64,000 nucleotides of DNA. It comes from Rothia sp035916755 (lineage in GTDB: Bacteria > Actinomycetota > Actinomycetes > Actinomycetales > Micrococcaceae). Of the stretch, positions 1-7,544 are shown piece by piece. A program made the position numbers and the translations under genes. How positions within the stretch are numbered: position 1 is the first letter of the stretch; every line of letters begins with the position of its first letter. The notes under the pieces were generated by a model. It searched no databases, was not told the origin of the DNA, and saw nothing but the letters and a program-made list of their open reading frames with translations. The DNA lies in assembly GCF_035916755.1 (NCBI RefSeq), contig NZ_JAYWIX010000006.1:1-64000 (forward strand), written 5' to 3'.

Positions 1-1
1 T

Positions 2-370
2 TGCACCTTGGATGGAAAGTTGCTGGCTATCACAGACCCGGTGCCCGGGGCCAGGCATGATGCATATGCCTTCAAGGTTCACGGGCTAGATCAGCTGCTG
101 GATTCCTCGACTCTGGCTGATAAGGGCTATGTGGGTCTGGGGTTGGCTACCCCGGCCAGGCGTAAGCCGGGCCAACGGCTGAGCCGGGAGCAGAAGCGGA
201 ATAATCGGGTGCTGAATCGGCTGCGGTCGGTGGTGGAGCGGGTTATCGCTCACATCAAGACTTGGCGGATTCTTCATACGGGGTTTAGGCGGCCGTTGGG
301 GTTGTATGGGCGGGTGTTTGCGGTGGTGCGGGGGTTGGTGTTTTTGGCTGGGGGTGGGACTTTTGAATAA
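2..370 (+). CDS. IS5-family transposase, C-terminal part (5' truncated by window edge)
   Basis: The reading frame is open from the first bases of the window and ends at 370, so only the last ~122 codons are visible. The residues match the C-terminal half of an IS5-family DDE transposase: a 'GARHDAYAF' block, the 'LADKGYVG' block carrying the second acidic residue, and the 'VVERVIAHIKTWRIL' block with the catalytic Glu and following basic residues (family knowledge). The element cuts and rejoins its own ends during transposition. Its right end is about 376. Whether the full gene is intact cannot be judged from this window. Confidence 0.85.
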   Translation, partial: CTLDGKLLAITDPVPGARHDAYAFKVHGLDQLLDSSTLADKGYVGLGLATPARRKPGQRLSREQKRNNRVLNRLRSVVERVIAHIKTWRILHTGFRRPLGLYGRVFAVVRGLVFLAGGGTFE

Positions 371-376
371 GCCTCA
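356..376 (-). repeat. Right terminal inverted repeat of the IS5-family element
   Basis: Read on the minus strand this is TGAGGCTTATTCAAAAGTCC. It overlaps the transposase stop, as expected for the right end of a compact IS. The same TGAGGCTTATTCA core occurs as the end of the MITE-like element at 51851-52011, which is independent support that this is a mobile-element terminus. The left end is outside the window. Confidence 0.65.
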
Positions 377-483
377 ACGAATAACCGAAACCCATCGGCG
401 TTTATCCACAGGTTTCATGTCACATTTTGATGGTAGGGGTCGAAGGGCGCCCCCGGCAAGGAAAAACAGCCTCTGGAGGCAAG

Positions 484-503
484 GTCAGTACCTTAGTACT
501 GAC
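484..503. promoter_or_regulatory. Perfect 8-4-8 palindrome, candidate response-regulator operator
   Basis: GTCAGTAC-CTTA-GTACTGAC is a perfect inverted repeat with a 4-nt spacer, 14 nt upstream of the TTGACA hexamer at 518. Its centre is about 60 nt before the predicted transcription start, the usual class I activator position. NarL-family regulators of the ComA type bind inverted repeats with a 4-nt spacer (family knowledge). Autoregulation of the downstream peptide-kinase-regulator unit is inferred. Confidence 0.5.
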
Positions 504-517
504 TTTCACCCAGACCC

Positions 518-547
518 TTGACATAGCTCACATATAGGGGTTATCAA
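518..547 (+). promoter_or_regulatory. Candidate promoter of the peptide-kinase-regulator operon
   Basis: A perfect TTGACA (518-523) is followed after 18 nt by TATCAA (542-547), a 4/6 match to the -10 consensus. Transcription would start near 553, giving a leader of about 33 nt before the TTG start of the peptide gene. The weak -10 box fits a promoter that needs an activator. No other good promoter is visible between the IS end and the peptide gene. Confidence 0.45.
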
Positions 548-585
548 AGATGAAGATTTGTACCCATCTGAGAAAGTGAAGACCC

Positions 586-753
586 TTGAAATCCCTTGTC
601 ACAGTCCTCATCGCAACCAACCTTCTCTTCGCATCAGTAGCACCAAGCTACGCCCAAACAGAAATATATGCTCAGGAGGCAACCCCTACTCCTATGCGGT
701 TCTGCAAAATCCTCCAGCACATACCACCCTTCTGCAAGCAAGCACACCAGTGA
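586..753 (+). CDS. Small secreted peptide (candidate pheromone precursor), 55 aa
   Basis: Translation from TTG at 586 gives a textbook Sec signal peptide: MKS, a hydrophobic stretch LVTVLIATNLLFASV, and APSYA as likely cleavage site after residue 23. The predicted mature part is about 32 residues and ends in MRFCKILQHIPPFCKQAHQ, with two cysteines nine residues apart. A purine-rich stretch (GAAAGTGAAG) precedes the start. The TGA stop overlaps the GTG start of the histidine kinase (GTGA at 750-753), indicating translational coupling and a shared function. I recognise no known family. Its place before a multi-TM histidine kinase and LuxR-type regulator resembles comX-comP-comA, so an autoinducing signal is the leading inference. 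A kinase-modulating accessory peptide is the alternative. Confidence 0.6.
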   Translation: MKSLVTVLIATNLLFASVAPSYAQTEIYAQEATPTPMRFCKILQHIPPFCKQAHQ

Positions 754-1904
754 CCCAGCTACTACACACCCTACGGTCCCTGCCGACCGCACGTCCTTCC
801 CGCGCAGTCCGGCTCACCACACTCATCCTTTCTCTAGCAATCGGCGCTACAGGCTTCTTCCAAGCCGTCAGCCATCCCGACAGCTACCTATCCCTGCATA
901 TCGTCTTCTTCGCGCTCATCACCCTCTGGGCGGCGCTCTACTACACCGCCTACCGGTACTCTGTATATGCCCTGTGCGCGCTCATGCTTCTCAGCTCGGC
1001 CTACTACGACCAGGAGTCCGCTCTGCTGGCCTTCTTCATTCTTGCCTGCACCTTTTTGTTCGTTCTTACCGGCCCCCTACCAGGTATTTTTCTCCTCGCC
1101 ATCTCACACATAGCTGGAGAAATCATCACAGCTTACACCCTGCTGCGGCCCTTTAACCTGTTAACACTCAGCATCAGCCTTTTCCTCTTCATAGGCACCC
1201 CCCTAGCACTACGAATCTCCTGGGAACAGAAAAAGACCCTGGCTCAGGAATATGCCGACTACAAAGAACAGGTAGCTGAATCCAACCGCGCCCTAGCCCG
1301 CGAACTCCACGACACCGTAGCCCGGCACATCAGCGTCATCGGCCTCACCACCGGCCAAGGGCTCGACGCGATCACCCCCAGCGGTAAAGACGCCGCCCTG
1401 CACACTATCGAAGAACACACCCACAAAGCCCTCACAGACATGCGCCTGCTCATTCGCACCACCCGAGGCGACACCGACCCCACAGCCCTACCCCAGACGT
1501 CCGCCCCCATCATCGACCTCAGCCAAACCCTAGCCCAAGCCCGCAAAGATCTCACCGACCACGGCTTCACCCTGCACGAAAACATCACCATCACCGAAGC
1601 CGACCTACCCGACGGAGTACGCCCCACCTTCCACAAACTCATCCAAGAAATCTGCCACAACGCCAAAAAATACGCCCAACCAGGCTGCACCATCACCGTC
1701 ACCGCCAAACCCAACCTCACCGGCGTCACCGTCACCACCTCCAACCCCGCTGCTCCCAGCACCCCCAAAAAGCGCACCCGGGGCACCGGCTACGGGCTTG
1801 TCGGCATAGGTGAGCGCATCCGCGCCCTCGGCGGAACCATGCACTACGGAGTAACAGACACAACCTGGAACCTCACCATCCACCTGCCCCTCGCCACCGC
1901 CTAG
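750..1904 (+). CDS. Sensor histidine kinase, NarL/DesK (HisKA_3) type, six TM segments
   Basis: The first ~135 residues form about six membrane segments with short loops and no extracytoplasmic domain, like peptide-sensing kinases. A linker leads to the H-box 'ARELHDTVARHISV', the HisKA_3 dimerisation helix with the phosphorylated His (about residue 187 from this start). The N-box (ICHNAKKYAQ) and G-box (GTGYGLVGIGERI) of the HATPase domain follow. The frame extends upstream to a TTG at 558, but that part is unconserved-looking and overlaps the secreted peptide out of frame, so the GTG at 750 overlapping the peptide stop is preferred. It has no Shine-Dalgarno of its own, consistent with coupling. 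The partner regulator starts 12 nt downstream. Confidence 0.85.
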   Translation: MTQLLHTLRSLPTARPSRAVRLTTLILSLAIGATGFFQAVSHPDSYLSLHIVFFALITLWAALYYTAYRYSVYALCALMLLSSAYYDQESALLAFFILACTFLFVLTGPLPGIFLLAISHIAGEIITAYTLLRPFNLLTLSISLFLFIGTPLALRISWEQKKTLAQEYADYKEQVAESNRALARELHDTVARHISVIGLTTGQGLDAITPSGKDAALHTIEEHTHKALTDMRLLIRTTRGDTDPTALPQTSAPIIDLSQTLAQARKDLTDHGFTLHENITITEADLPDGVRPTFHKLIQEICHNAKKYAQPGCTITVTAKPNLTGVTVTTSNPAAPSTPKKRTRGTGYGLVGIGERIRALGGTMHYGVTDTTWNLTIHLPLATA

Positions 1905-1916
1905 AAAGCACCCACC

Positions 1917-2567
1917 ATGCACCAACCCACCGTAGCCCTCATCGAAGACGACCCCGACTTCAACGAACTCCTGGGCCTCTACATCAAAAACGACCCCGAC
2001 CTCAACCTCATCGCCACAGGACGCAACGGGCAAGAAGCCATCACTATTGCCAACACCCTACGCCCTGAGGTCTTCCTCATGGACCTCAACATGCCCGTCA
2101 TGGACGGCATAGAAGCCACCCAGCGCATCCTGGCAACCCACCCAGACACCAAAATCATCGCCGTCACCACCTTCGATAGCTACAGCTACGTCAGCCAAGC
2201 CCTCGCCGCAGGCGTCCACGGCTACCTCCTCAAAAACTCCCGCGCCAAGGAAATCAAACAAGCGGTCACAGCTGCGGTTGAGGGGCGGGCCATCATCGAC
2301 CGGCGGGCCCTCGCCAGCCTGGTTATCTCCATGAACCTCACCCAACCACCCCAGGGCGACCCCTGGAGCGAGCTCAACGCGACAGAGCAGGCCATCACCA
2401 AGCTCGTCTGCCTGGGGCACACTAATCAGGAAATCGCACAGGAGCTGAACTACTCACTCTCAAACGTCAAAAACACGCTCTCACAGGTCTACAAAAAGAT
2501 GGGCGTCACCACCCGCACCCAGCTCCTGGTACACGCAGGGCACCACAACTTCCCGGTGCTGGACTAA
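1917..2567 (+). CDS. Response regulator, NarL/LuxR family
   Basis: The 216 residues comprise an N-terminal receiver domain (acidic pair E10-D11-D12, phosphoacceptor D56 in FLMDLNMPVMDG, Thr in AVTTFDS, Lys in GYLLKNS) and a C-terminal LuxR-type helix-turn-helix (TNQEIAQELNYSLSNVKNTL). It is the cognate partner of the histidine kinase ending 12 nt upstream. When phosphorylated it should bind DNA as a dimer; the perfect palindrome at 484-503 is the obvious nearby candidate. No bacteriocin, transport or competence genes adjoin it, so the output of the circuit is unknown. Confidence 0.92.
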   Translation: MHQPTVALIEDDPDFNELLGLYIKNDPDLNLIATGRNGQEAITIANTLRPEVFLMDLNMPVMDGIEATQRILATHPDTKIIAVTTFDSYSYVSQALAAGVHGYLLKNSRAKEIKQAVTAAVEGRAIIDRRALASLVISMNLTQPPQGDPWSELNATEQAITKLVCLGHTNQEIAQELNYSLSNVKNTLSQVYKKMGVTTRTQLLVHAGHHNFPVLD

Positions 2568-2578
2568 ACCTTCATCTG

Positions 2579-2612
2579 CCCTGTAATTTCAGGTATACCT
2601 GAAATTACAGGG
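2579..2612. repeat. Perfect 34-bp palindrome
   Basis: Each 17-nt half (CCCTGTAATTTCAGGTA and its exact complement) mirrors the other with no loop. It begins 11 nt after the response regulator stop and has no T-tract after it, so a terminator role is less likely than an operator or recombination site. A second, imperfect copy (2625-2646) follows with centres 40 bp apart. Confidence 0.8.
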
Positions 2613-2624
2613 AAGATTTCACTT

Positions 2625-2646
2625 AATTTCAGGTATATTCGAAATT
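2625..2646. promoter_or_regulatory. Second, imperfect copy of the palindrome abutting the ATPase start codon
   Basis: AATTTCAGGTATATTCGAAATT repeats the central 22 nt of the 34-bp palindrome with two differences and ends exactly where the ATPase ATG begins. No ribosome-binding site is possible between them, so the gene may be read from a leaderless transcript. Binding here would block initiation. Autoregulation by the ATPase, which belongs to a family with a winged-helix segment, is an inference. Confidence 0.5.
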
Positions 2647-3864
2647 ATGACTCAGCTTCTTGCTCGCGACCGCTACCTTGACCTGTTAACCAGCATCACG
2701 GACCCCGCTCTTGTACGGGTCATTACCGGCGTACGACGCTGCGGCAAATCAGCCCTACTTCGAATGTATCGAGAACACCTCATAAGCCACGGGGTTGCCC
2801 CTCACCAGATACTATCTATCAATTTTGAAGACATGAGCAACGACAACCTGCGAGACCCGCAGATCTTCCACGCACATGTTCTCGAAACGATAGAAAACCA
2901 CGAAGTACGGTTTCTACACATCGACGAAGTTCAGGAACTAAATGACTGGGCCCGCGTCGTAAACTCACTGCGTAGCCGCGAGAATCTTGAAATCTGTGTT
3001 ACCGGATCCAACGCGTCAATGTTCATTTCTGAGTCCATCACCTATTTAGCAGGGCGCTATATCGAGATACCCATGCTTCCCCTGTCATTGACCGAATTTA
3101 CTCGTTTCCGAGAACACGCAGGGATACACTTCACAGGAGCAGTTCAGGCCTACCAACAATGGATTAAATGGGGTACCTTCCCAGCAGCAGCTGTAACAAC
3201 CAACGAAGAAGTAGTACGACAGCTCAACACCGGTCTCTTTGACTCAATCTTTACCAGGGACATAGCGTTACGCGGGCAGATACGCGATACCGAAGCCTTT
3301 CTGCGAGTAGCCCGATTCGTTTTTGATAACGCAGGCTCTGAACTTTCAACCCTCTCCATCGTGAAACAACTCAAGTCACACGGCAGGAATGTTTCATCTG
3401 AGCTCGTAGATCGATACCTACAGTTAATGGTCGACGCGCACTTACTTTACCGCTGCCGCCGGTACGACACCCAAGGGAAACAGTGGCTAAAGACCAATGG
3501 AAAGATGTACTTCGTAGACCCCGGTCTACGCAATTCTTTGCTAGGGTCACGGGATTACAACAGGGGTCGAGACCTCGAAAATATGGTGTACCTAGAACTT
3601 CTCCGCCGGGGTTTTGAAGTCACCACCGGGCAGGTCCCCGGAGGTGAAATAGACTTTCTAGCCAAGAAGGAAGGGCACACAACCTATATTCAGGTAGCCC
3701 TAACAACAGAATCTGAGCAAACCCTAGCACGAGAATTAGCCCCTTTTCAGCGACTATCTCCCGGAGCGCGTTGCCTCCTACTCACAGGTGATAGATTCGC
3801 CCCTTCAACAGGTGATATTGAGTGGCTAGATGTATTTGAGTTTTTAGCCGGTTCATCCTTCTAG
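2647..3864 (+). CDS. AAA_14/DUF4143 family ATPase
   Basis: The 405 residues carry a Walker A motif (GVRRCGKSAL, about residues 28-37), Walker B (FLHIDEVQEL), sensor 1 (VTGSNASMF), a central winged-helix-like part (LSTLSIVKQLKSHGRNVSSELVDRYL) and a C-terminal nuclease-like DUF4143 domain with 'GGEIDFLAKKEG'. This is the usual architecture of the family, whose members are common, often multicopy and of unknown function. Base composition is more AT-rich than the neighbours, which fits acquisition. There is no Shine-Dalgarno; two palindromes sit directly upstream. A 57-bp palindromic repeat follows the stop. Confidence 0.85.
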   Translation: MTQLLARDRYLDLLTSITDPALVRVITGVRRCGKSALLRMYREHLISHGVAPHQILSINFEDMSNDNLRDPQIFHAHVLETIENHEVRFLHIDEVQELNDWARVVNSLRSRENLEICVTGSNASMFISESITYLAGRYIEIPMLPLSLTEFTRFREHAGIHFTGAVQAYQQWIKWGTFPAAAVTTNEEVVRQLNTGLFDSIFTRDIALRGQIRDTEAFLRVARFVFDNAGSELSTLSIVKQLKSHGRNVSSELVDRYLQLMVDAHLLYRCRRYDTQGKQWLKTNGKMYFVDPGLRNSLLGSRDYNRGRDLENMVYLELLRRGFEVTTGQVPGGEIDFLAKKEGHTTYIQVALTTESEQTLARELAPFQRLSPGARCLLLTGDRFAPSTGDIEWLDVFEFLAGSSF

Positions 3865-3872
3865 TATCTAAT

Positions 3873-3929
3873 GTAATCAAAAGCTTCATCAGCATGTTCT
3901 TAGAACGCGCTGATGAAGCTTTCGATTAC
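3873..3929. repeat. 57-bp dispersed palindromic repeat, copy 1
   Basis: GTAATC...GATTAC with almost complete dyad symmetry and a short central loop. It lies between the convergent ATPase and molybdoenzyme genes, so here it could also act as a bidirectional terminator. It aligns over its whole length with the copies at 24937-24993 and 38095-38151, all exactly 57 bp. Confidence 0.8.
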
Positions 3930-3971
3930 CTTGGGCGGGCTGGGGCCCGGCCGTCCGCCCGCTACCGCCGG

Positions 3972-6269
3972 TTAAGCCTTACGCCCCAGCGATTCCAGGC
4001 GCACTAGCACCGACTTATACACCGGAGTGTTCGAGCGCTTCGCCGCCGAATCCAGCGGAACCAGCACATTGCCCTCGGGCAGGTAGACGGTGCAGCAGCC
4101 GCGGGCGTGGTCGTACTCCACCACACGGAAATTAGGAGCCCGACGCTCGCCGTCCTCCCAGACCGACACAATATCCACCAGGGAGCCGTCCTCAAGACCC
4201 AGGGCGGCAATGTCGTCCCGGTGCATAAAGACCACGCGGCGGCCACCGCGCACGCCGCGGTAGCGGTCGTCCAGCCCGTAAATCGTGGAATTGAACTGGT
4301 CATGCGAACGCACCGTCGACAGCAGCAGGTGCCCCTCGGGAACATCCAGCACGTTGGTCTCATTGACCGTCAGCCGGGCCTTGCCGGTTTCAGTGTTGAA
4401 GACGCGCTCACGCGGACCGTTCGGCAGGTAGAAACCACCGGGCTTCTCGATACGCTCGTTGTAGCGCTCAAACCCGGGGATAGTACCCTCAATAGCCGCA
4501 CGAATCACGCCATAGTCGTCAATCATGGGCTGCCAGAAATCATCGCCGAAAGTTTCACGGCCTACCGAGCAGATAATCTCTACCTCGGACTTGAGATCGA
4601 GGTCGTCGTTAGCGGTACGCTTGCCAATAGAAGCAGAGACGATACCGAAAGAGTTCTCCACGGTAATCTTCTGCGGGCCGGACGCCTGCACATCGCGGTC
4701 GGTACGGGCCAGGACGGGCAGAATCAGTGCCTTCTCGCCGGGGTAGGCGTGCGAGCCATTGGGCTTGGTGGACAGGTGGACGGTCATCTCCTGCTGGCTC
4801 ATGGCCTTCTCGCAGGCGGTGGTATCTGAGGCAACGCGCACCAGGTTACCGCCCAGAGACATGAAGAACTGGTTCTCACCGTCGCGCATCTGGCGCAGGG
4901 CATCCACGGTGTCCAGACCGTGCTCCCGGGGGACGGGGAAGCCAAAGTAGTCTTCAAGAGCCGCAAGGAAGGGCTCAGGCATCTTCTCCCAGATACCCAC
5001 GGTGCGGTTGCCCTGCACGTTGGAGTGGCCGCGGAAAGGCGCAGAACCAGCCCCGGGCTTACCCATATTGCCGGTGAGGAAGAGGAAGTTCATCATCTCC
5101 CGCAGGGTAGCCACCGACTCGCGGTGCTGGGTGACGCCCAGAGTCCAGGAGACAATAGCATTTTCAGAGGCCTCAACCAGGTCGGCAACCCGCGCCACCT
5201 GGGCAGCCGAAATGCCAGAGCCGCGTTCCAGCTCAGCGTCGTCCAGACCCAAAAGGTGCTCACGCAGCTGCTCGAAGCCGTCCGTAAATTTCTCAATGAA
5301 AACGTGGTCGATGGCATCGCGCCGAATCAGCTCTTTGTTGAGCTGCTGGAAGAAGGCTCGGTCGCCATCCAGACGCACCTGCAGATACTCGTCTGCCAGC
5401 TTCTCGGGCACAATCATGCCCACCGGCGACTGGGGTTCGCGGAAGGCCATCAGGCCGGTTTCGGGCATGGGGTTGAGCACCACCATCTTGCCGCCGTTTT
5501 CCTTCATCTTCTTGAAGCTGGTCAGCGAACGCGGGTGGTTGGTGCCGGGGTTCTGCCCCACCGAGATGAGCAGGTCGGTGGTTTCGAGATCGCTCATGGT
5601 GATTGAGCCCTTGCCCAGGCCAGCGACCTCTTTGAGGGCGACGCCGGTGGACTCGTGGCAGAGGTTGCCGCAGTCGGGCAGGTTGTTAGAGCCCAGGCGG
5701 CGGGCTAGGAGCTGGAAGGCGTAGGCTGCCTCGTTGGAGGCGCGGCCCGAGGTGTAGAAAACGGCCTTTGTGGGGTCGGTTTTCTTGAGCTGCTCGGCAA
5801 TCAGTTCAAAGGCACGCTCCCAGGTAACGGGACGGTAGTGGTCATCGCCGCTAGAGCGGTCGTAGAGTAGGGGCTGGGTGATGCGGCCCTGCTTGCCCAG
5901 CCAGAAATCAGTCTTGTCGCGCAGCTCAGTCACAGAGTACTGCGCCCAGAAATCGACGCCCGCGCGTTCGGGGGTGGTCTCCTCAGCGATCGCCTTGGCG
6001 CCGTTTTCGCAGAACTCCACCACGTTCATGTCTTTCTGGTGGGGTTCGGGCCAGGCGCAGCCGGGGCAGTCGACACCGCCGTGCTGGTTCATATTAATCA
6101 GGGGGAGCAGACCGCGCGCCGGAATCGCGTGGGCCATAGCGTGCAGCACACCACCGGGGCCCGCTGCGACCTTGGTGCGGTGGCCAATCTTGGGATTATC
6201 AAAGGCCGTGGCTTCTTCGCTCACGCGGCTGACAACAGGGACGTCTTCGTGCTTGCTTACCGTGCTCAT
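3972..6269 (-). CDS. FdhF/YdeP family molybdopterin oxidoreductase (formate dehydrogenase-like)
   Basis: The 765-residue protein matches the FdhF/YdeP group: N-terminal 'GGVDCPGCAWPEPHQ' typical of YdeP-like proteins, 'GNLCHESTG' in the active-site region, then the molybdopterin oxidoreductase core and a C-terminal dinucleotide-binding domain (LLLSTVRSHDQFNSTIYG). These enzymes bind bis-MGD molybdenum; YdeP-type members are linked to formate oxidation or acid resistance, and the true substrate is uncertain. No Tat signal is visible, so it should be cytoplasmic. FdhD is encoded 30 nt upstream on the same strand, which supports sulfuration-dependent maturation and one operon. Confidence 0.88.
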   Translation of the reverse strand: MSTVSKHEDVPVVSRVSEEATAFDNPKIGHRTKVAAGPGGVLHAMAHAIPARGLLPLINMNQHGGVDCPGCAWPEPHQKDMNVVEFCENGAKAIAEETTPERAGVDFWAQYSVTELRDKTDFWLGKQGRITQPLLYDRSSGDDHYRPVTWERAFELIAEQLKKTDPTKAVFYTSGRASNEAAYAFQLLARRLGSNNLPDCGNLCHESTGVALKEVAGLGKGSITMSDLETTDLLISVGQNPGTNHPRSLTSFKKMKENGGKMVVLNPMPETGLMAFREPQSPVGMIVPEKLADEYLQVRLDGDRAFFQQLNKELIRRDAIDHVFIEKFTDGFEQLREHLLGLDDAELERGSGISAAQVARVADLVEASENAIVSWTLGVTQHRESVATLREMMNFLFLTGNMGKPGAGSAPFRGHSNVQGNRTVGIWEKMPEPFLAALEDYFGFPVPREHGLDTVDALRQMRDGENQFFMSLGGNLVRVASDTTACEKAMSQQEMTVHLSTKPNGSHAYPGEKALILPVLARTDRDVQASGPQKITVENSFGIVSASIGKRTANDDLDLKSEVEIICSVGRETFGDDFWQPMIDDYGVIRAAIEGTIPGFERYNERIEKPGGFYLPNGPRERVFNTETGKARLTVNETNVLDVPEGHLLLSTVRSHDQFNSTIYGLDDRYRGVRGGRRVVFMHRDDIAALGLEDGSLVDIVSVWEDGERRAPNFRVVEYDHARGCCTVYLPEGNVLVPLDSAAKRSNTPVYKSVLVRLESLGRKA

Positions 6270-6299
6270 ACACCCCAGTGTAGCGCGCTGTGTGCCAGG

Positions 6300-7181
6300 T
6301 TACTCAGCTAACTGGCCGGAATACAGATTAAAACGGCGTTCTCGAGCAAAAGCTACCAGGGTGAGGCCCGATTCTTTAGCAAGGTCCACAGCGAGCGAGG
6401 ACGGGGCAGAAACCGCCACGAGCGCCGAGAAACCGGCCAGCACCGCTTTTTGCACCAGCTCAAAGGACGCCCGCGAGCTGACCACCAGCGTCCGCCCCGG
6501 TAGGCCGGGGGCTGGGGGCTCCAGCCCGTCGTTCATGAGCAGGTGGCCCACCACCTTGTCCACGGCGTTGTGGCGGCCGATGTCTTCGCGGGCAACCAAC
6601 AGTTCGCCGCCCGGCTCAAAGACGGCGGCAGCGTGAATACCACCGGTTTTCTTGAAAATCACCTGGTGGTCGCGCAGGCGAGAGGGTAGTTCCAGCACCC
6701 GCTCGGGGGTAAGGGCGGTGGGCGGTATGGGGCGGGTGGCCTTGCCCATAATGGAGTCAATTGAGGCAGACCCGCAGACCCCGCAGGCCGAGTTGGTCAC
6801 GGTCAGGCGCAGGGGCGTGGCCTTCTCAAAGAGGGGTAGGACGCCGCCCGGCGGGCTGGGATGCGCGGTCTCGGGGACTGCGCGACTCAAGTCAAGCACG
6901 TTGTAGGTGTTGGCGCCGTCCGGCCCGGTAGCCCCCGCGCAGTAGCGGGCGGTGCTAATCTCAGCAGCGCGCCTAATCAGCCCCTCGGCATGCAGGAAGC
7001 CGTGGGCCAACTCAATATCGTGACCCGGGGTACGCATCGTGGTGGTGACGGTCTGGCCATCCAGTCTGATTTCGAGGGGCTCTTCGGCGGTGAGGGCATC
7101 AGCCCGGCGGTCTACCGAAAAGGTGCCGTCGTCTTTGAGCACATACCGGGTAGCCGGGGCGGTGCGGTTAAGCCTGCCCAT
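6300..7181 (-). CDS. fdhD: Formate dehydrogenase accessory sulfurtransferase FdhD
   Basis: FdhD transfers sulfur from a cysteine desulfurase to the molybdenum cofactor of formate dehydrogenases (established). The sequence shows the 'GCGSAS'-region equivalent TNSACGVCGSASIDSI with the two catalytic cysteines, and 'LVAREDIGRHNAVDKVVG' near the middle, both FdhD hallmarks. I chose the ATG at 7181 over the TTG at 7205; it overlaps the stop of the upstream DUF6457 gene by 14 nt. It precedes the FdhF-like gene by 30 nt, as expected for enzyme plus maturase. Confidence 0.93.
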   Translation of the reverse strand: MGRLNRTAPATRYVLKDDGTFSVDRRADALTAEEPLEIRLDGQTVTTTMRTPGHDIELAHGFLHAEGLIRRAAEISTARYCAGATGPDGANTYNVLDLSRAVPETAHPSPPGGVLPLFEKATPLRLTVTNSACGVCGSASIDSIMGKATRPIPPTALTPERVLELPSRLRDHQVIFKKTGGIHAAAVFEPGGELLVAREDIGRHNAVDKVVGHLLMNDGLEPPAPGLPGRTLVVSSRASFELVQKAVLAGFSALVAVSAPSSLAVDLAKESGLTLVAFARERRFNLYSGQLAE

Positions 7182-7476
7182 CGGCCCGCTCTTTATACTC
7201 GTCAATCAGGGTCTCCACCTGAGCCAAAGCCGAGCGGACGCGCTCCCCCGTCTGACCTGCGTCCGCCTGATTTTCTGCCTGCGCGGCTGCGTAGCCCACC
7301 AGGAAGGCTGCCAGGGGGGCCGCCGGGCGCACTACCCCGTGCGCCACGTGCTTGGTCATGCCCAAAAGGTGAGGCATGGTCTGCTCCATCAGGGCAGGGT
7401 CAAGATTCAGGCGGGTGGCCAACTCGGCAAGAAAATCGCGGGCAACCTCAAGATCGCGGGGGTCTCTCTGACTCAT
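7168..7476 (-). CDS. DUF6457-like small protein upstream of fdhD
   Basis: A 102-residue, mostly helical protein beginning MSQRDPRDLEVARDFLAEL. Small proteins of this kind sit beside molybdenum-cofactor or formate dehydrogenase genes in actinobacteria (DUF6457, from memory). It overlaps fdhD by 14 nt and is surely co-transcribed. No catalytic motif or membrane segment is visible. ATG at 7476 was chosen over an upstream TTG. Function unknown; a role in molybdoenzyme maturation is inferred only from position. Confidence 0.7.
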   Translation of the reverse strand: MSQRDPRDLEVARDFLAELATRLNLDPALMEQTMPHLLGMTKHVAHGVVRPAAPLAAFLVGYAAAQAENQADAGQTGERVRSALAQVETLIDEYKERADGQA

Positions 7477-7544
7477 AACGCTCCAACGGTGCAGCGGGTA
7501 CAAAAAATTTCAGTTTCAAACATACACCCGCGCACCGCAAGAGC

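Noticed and set aside
558..749. 64-codon N-terminal extension of the histidine kinase from a TTG
   Set aside because: It has no conserved-looking sequence and overlaps, in another frame, a convincing signal-peptide ORF whose stop overlaps the kinase GTG at 750.
2579..2612. 34-bp palindrome as an intrinsic terminator of the response regulator
   Set aside because: No T tract on either side, no loop, and a second copy adjoins the next start codon; an operator is more likely, though termination cannot be excluded.
4107..5724. Long plus-strand ORFs opposite the FdhF-like gene
   Set aside because: They are shadows of a GC-rich gene with clear molybdoenzyme motifs on the minus strand.
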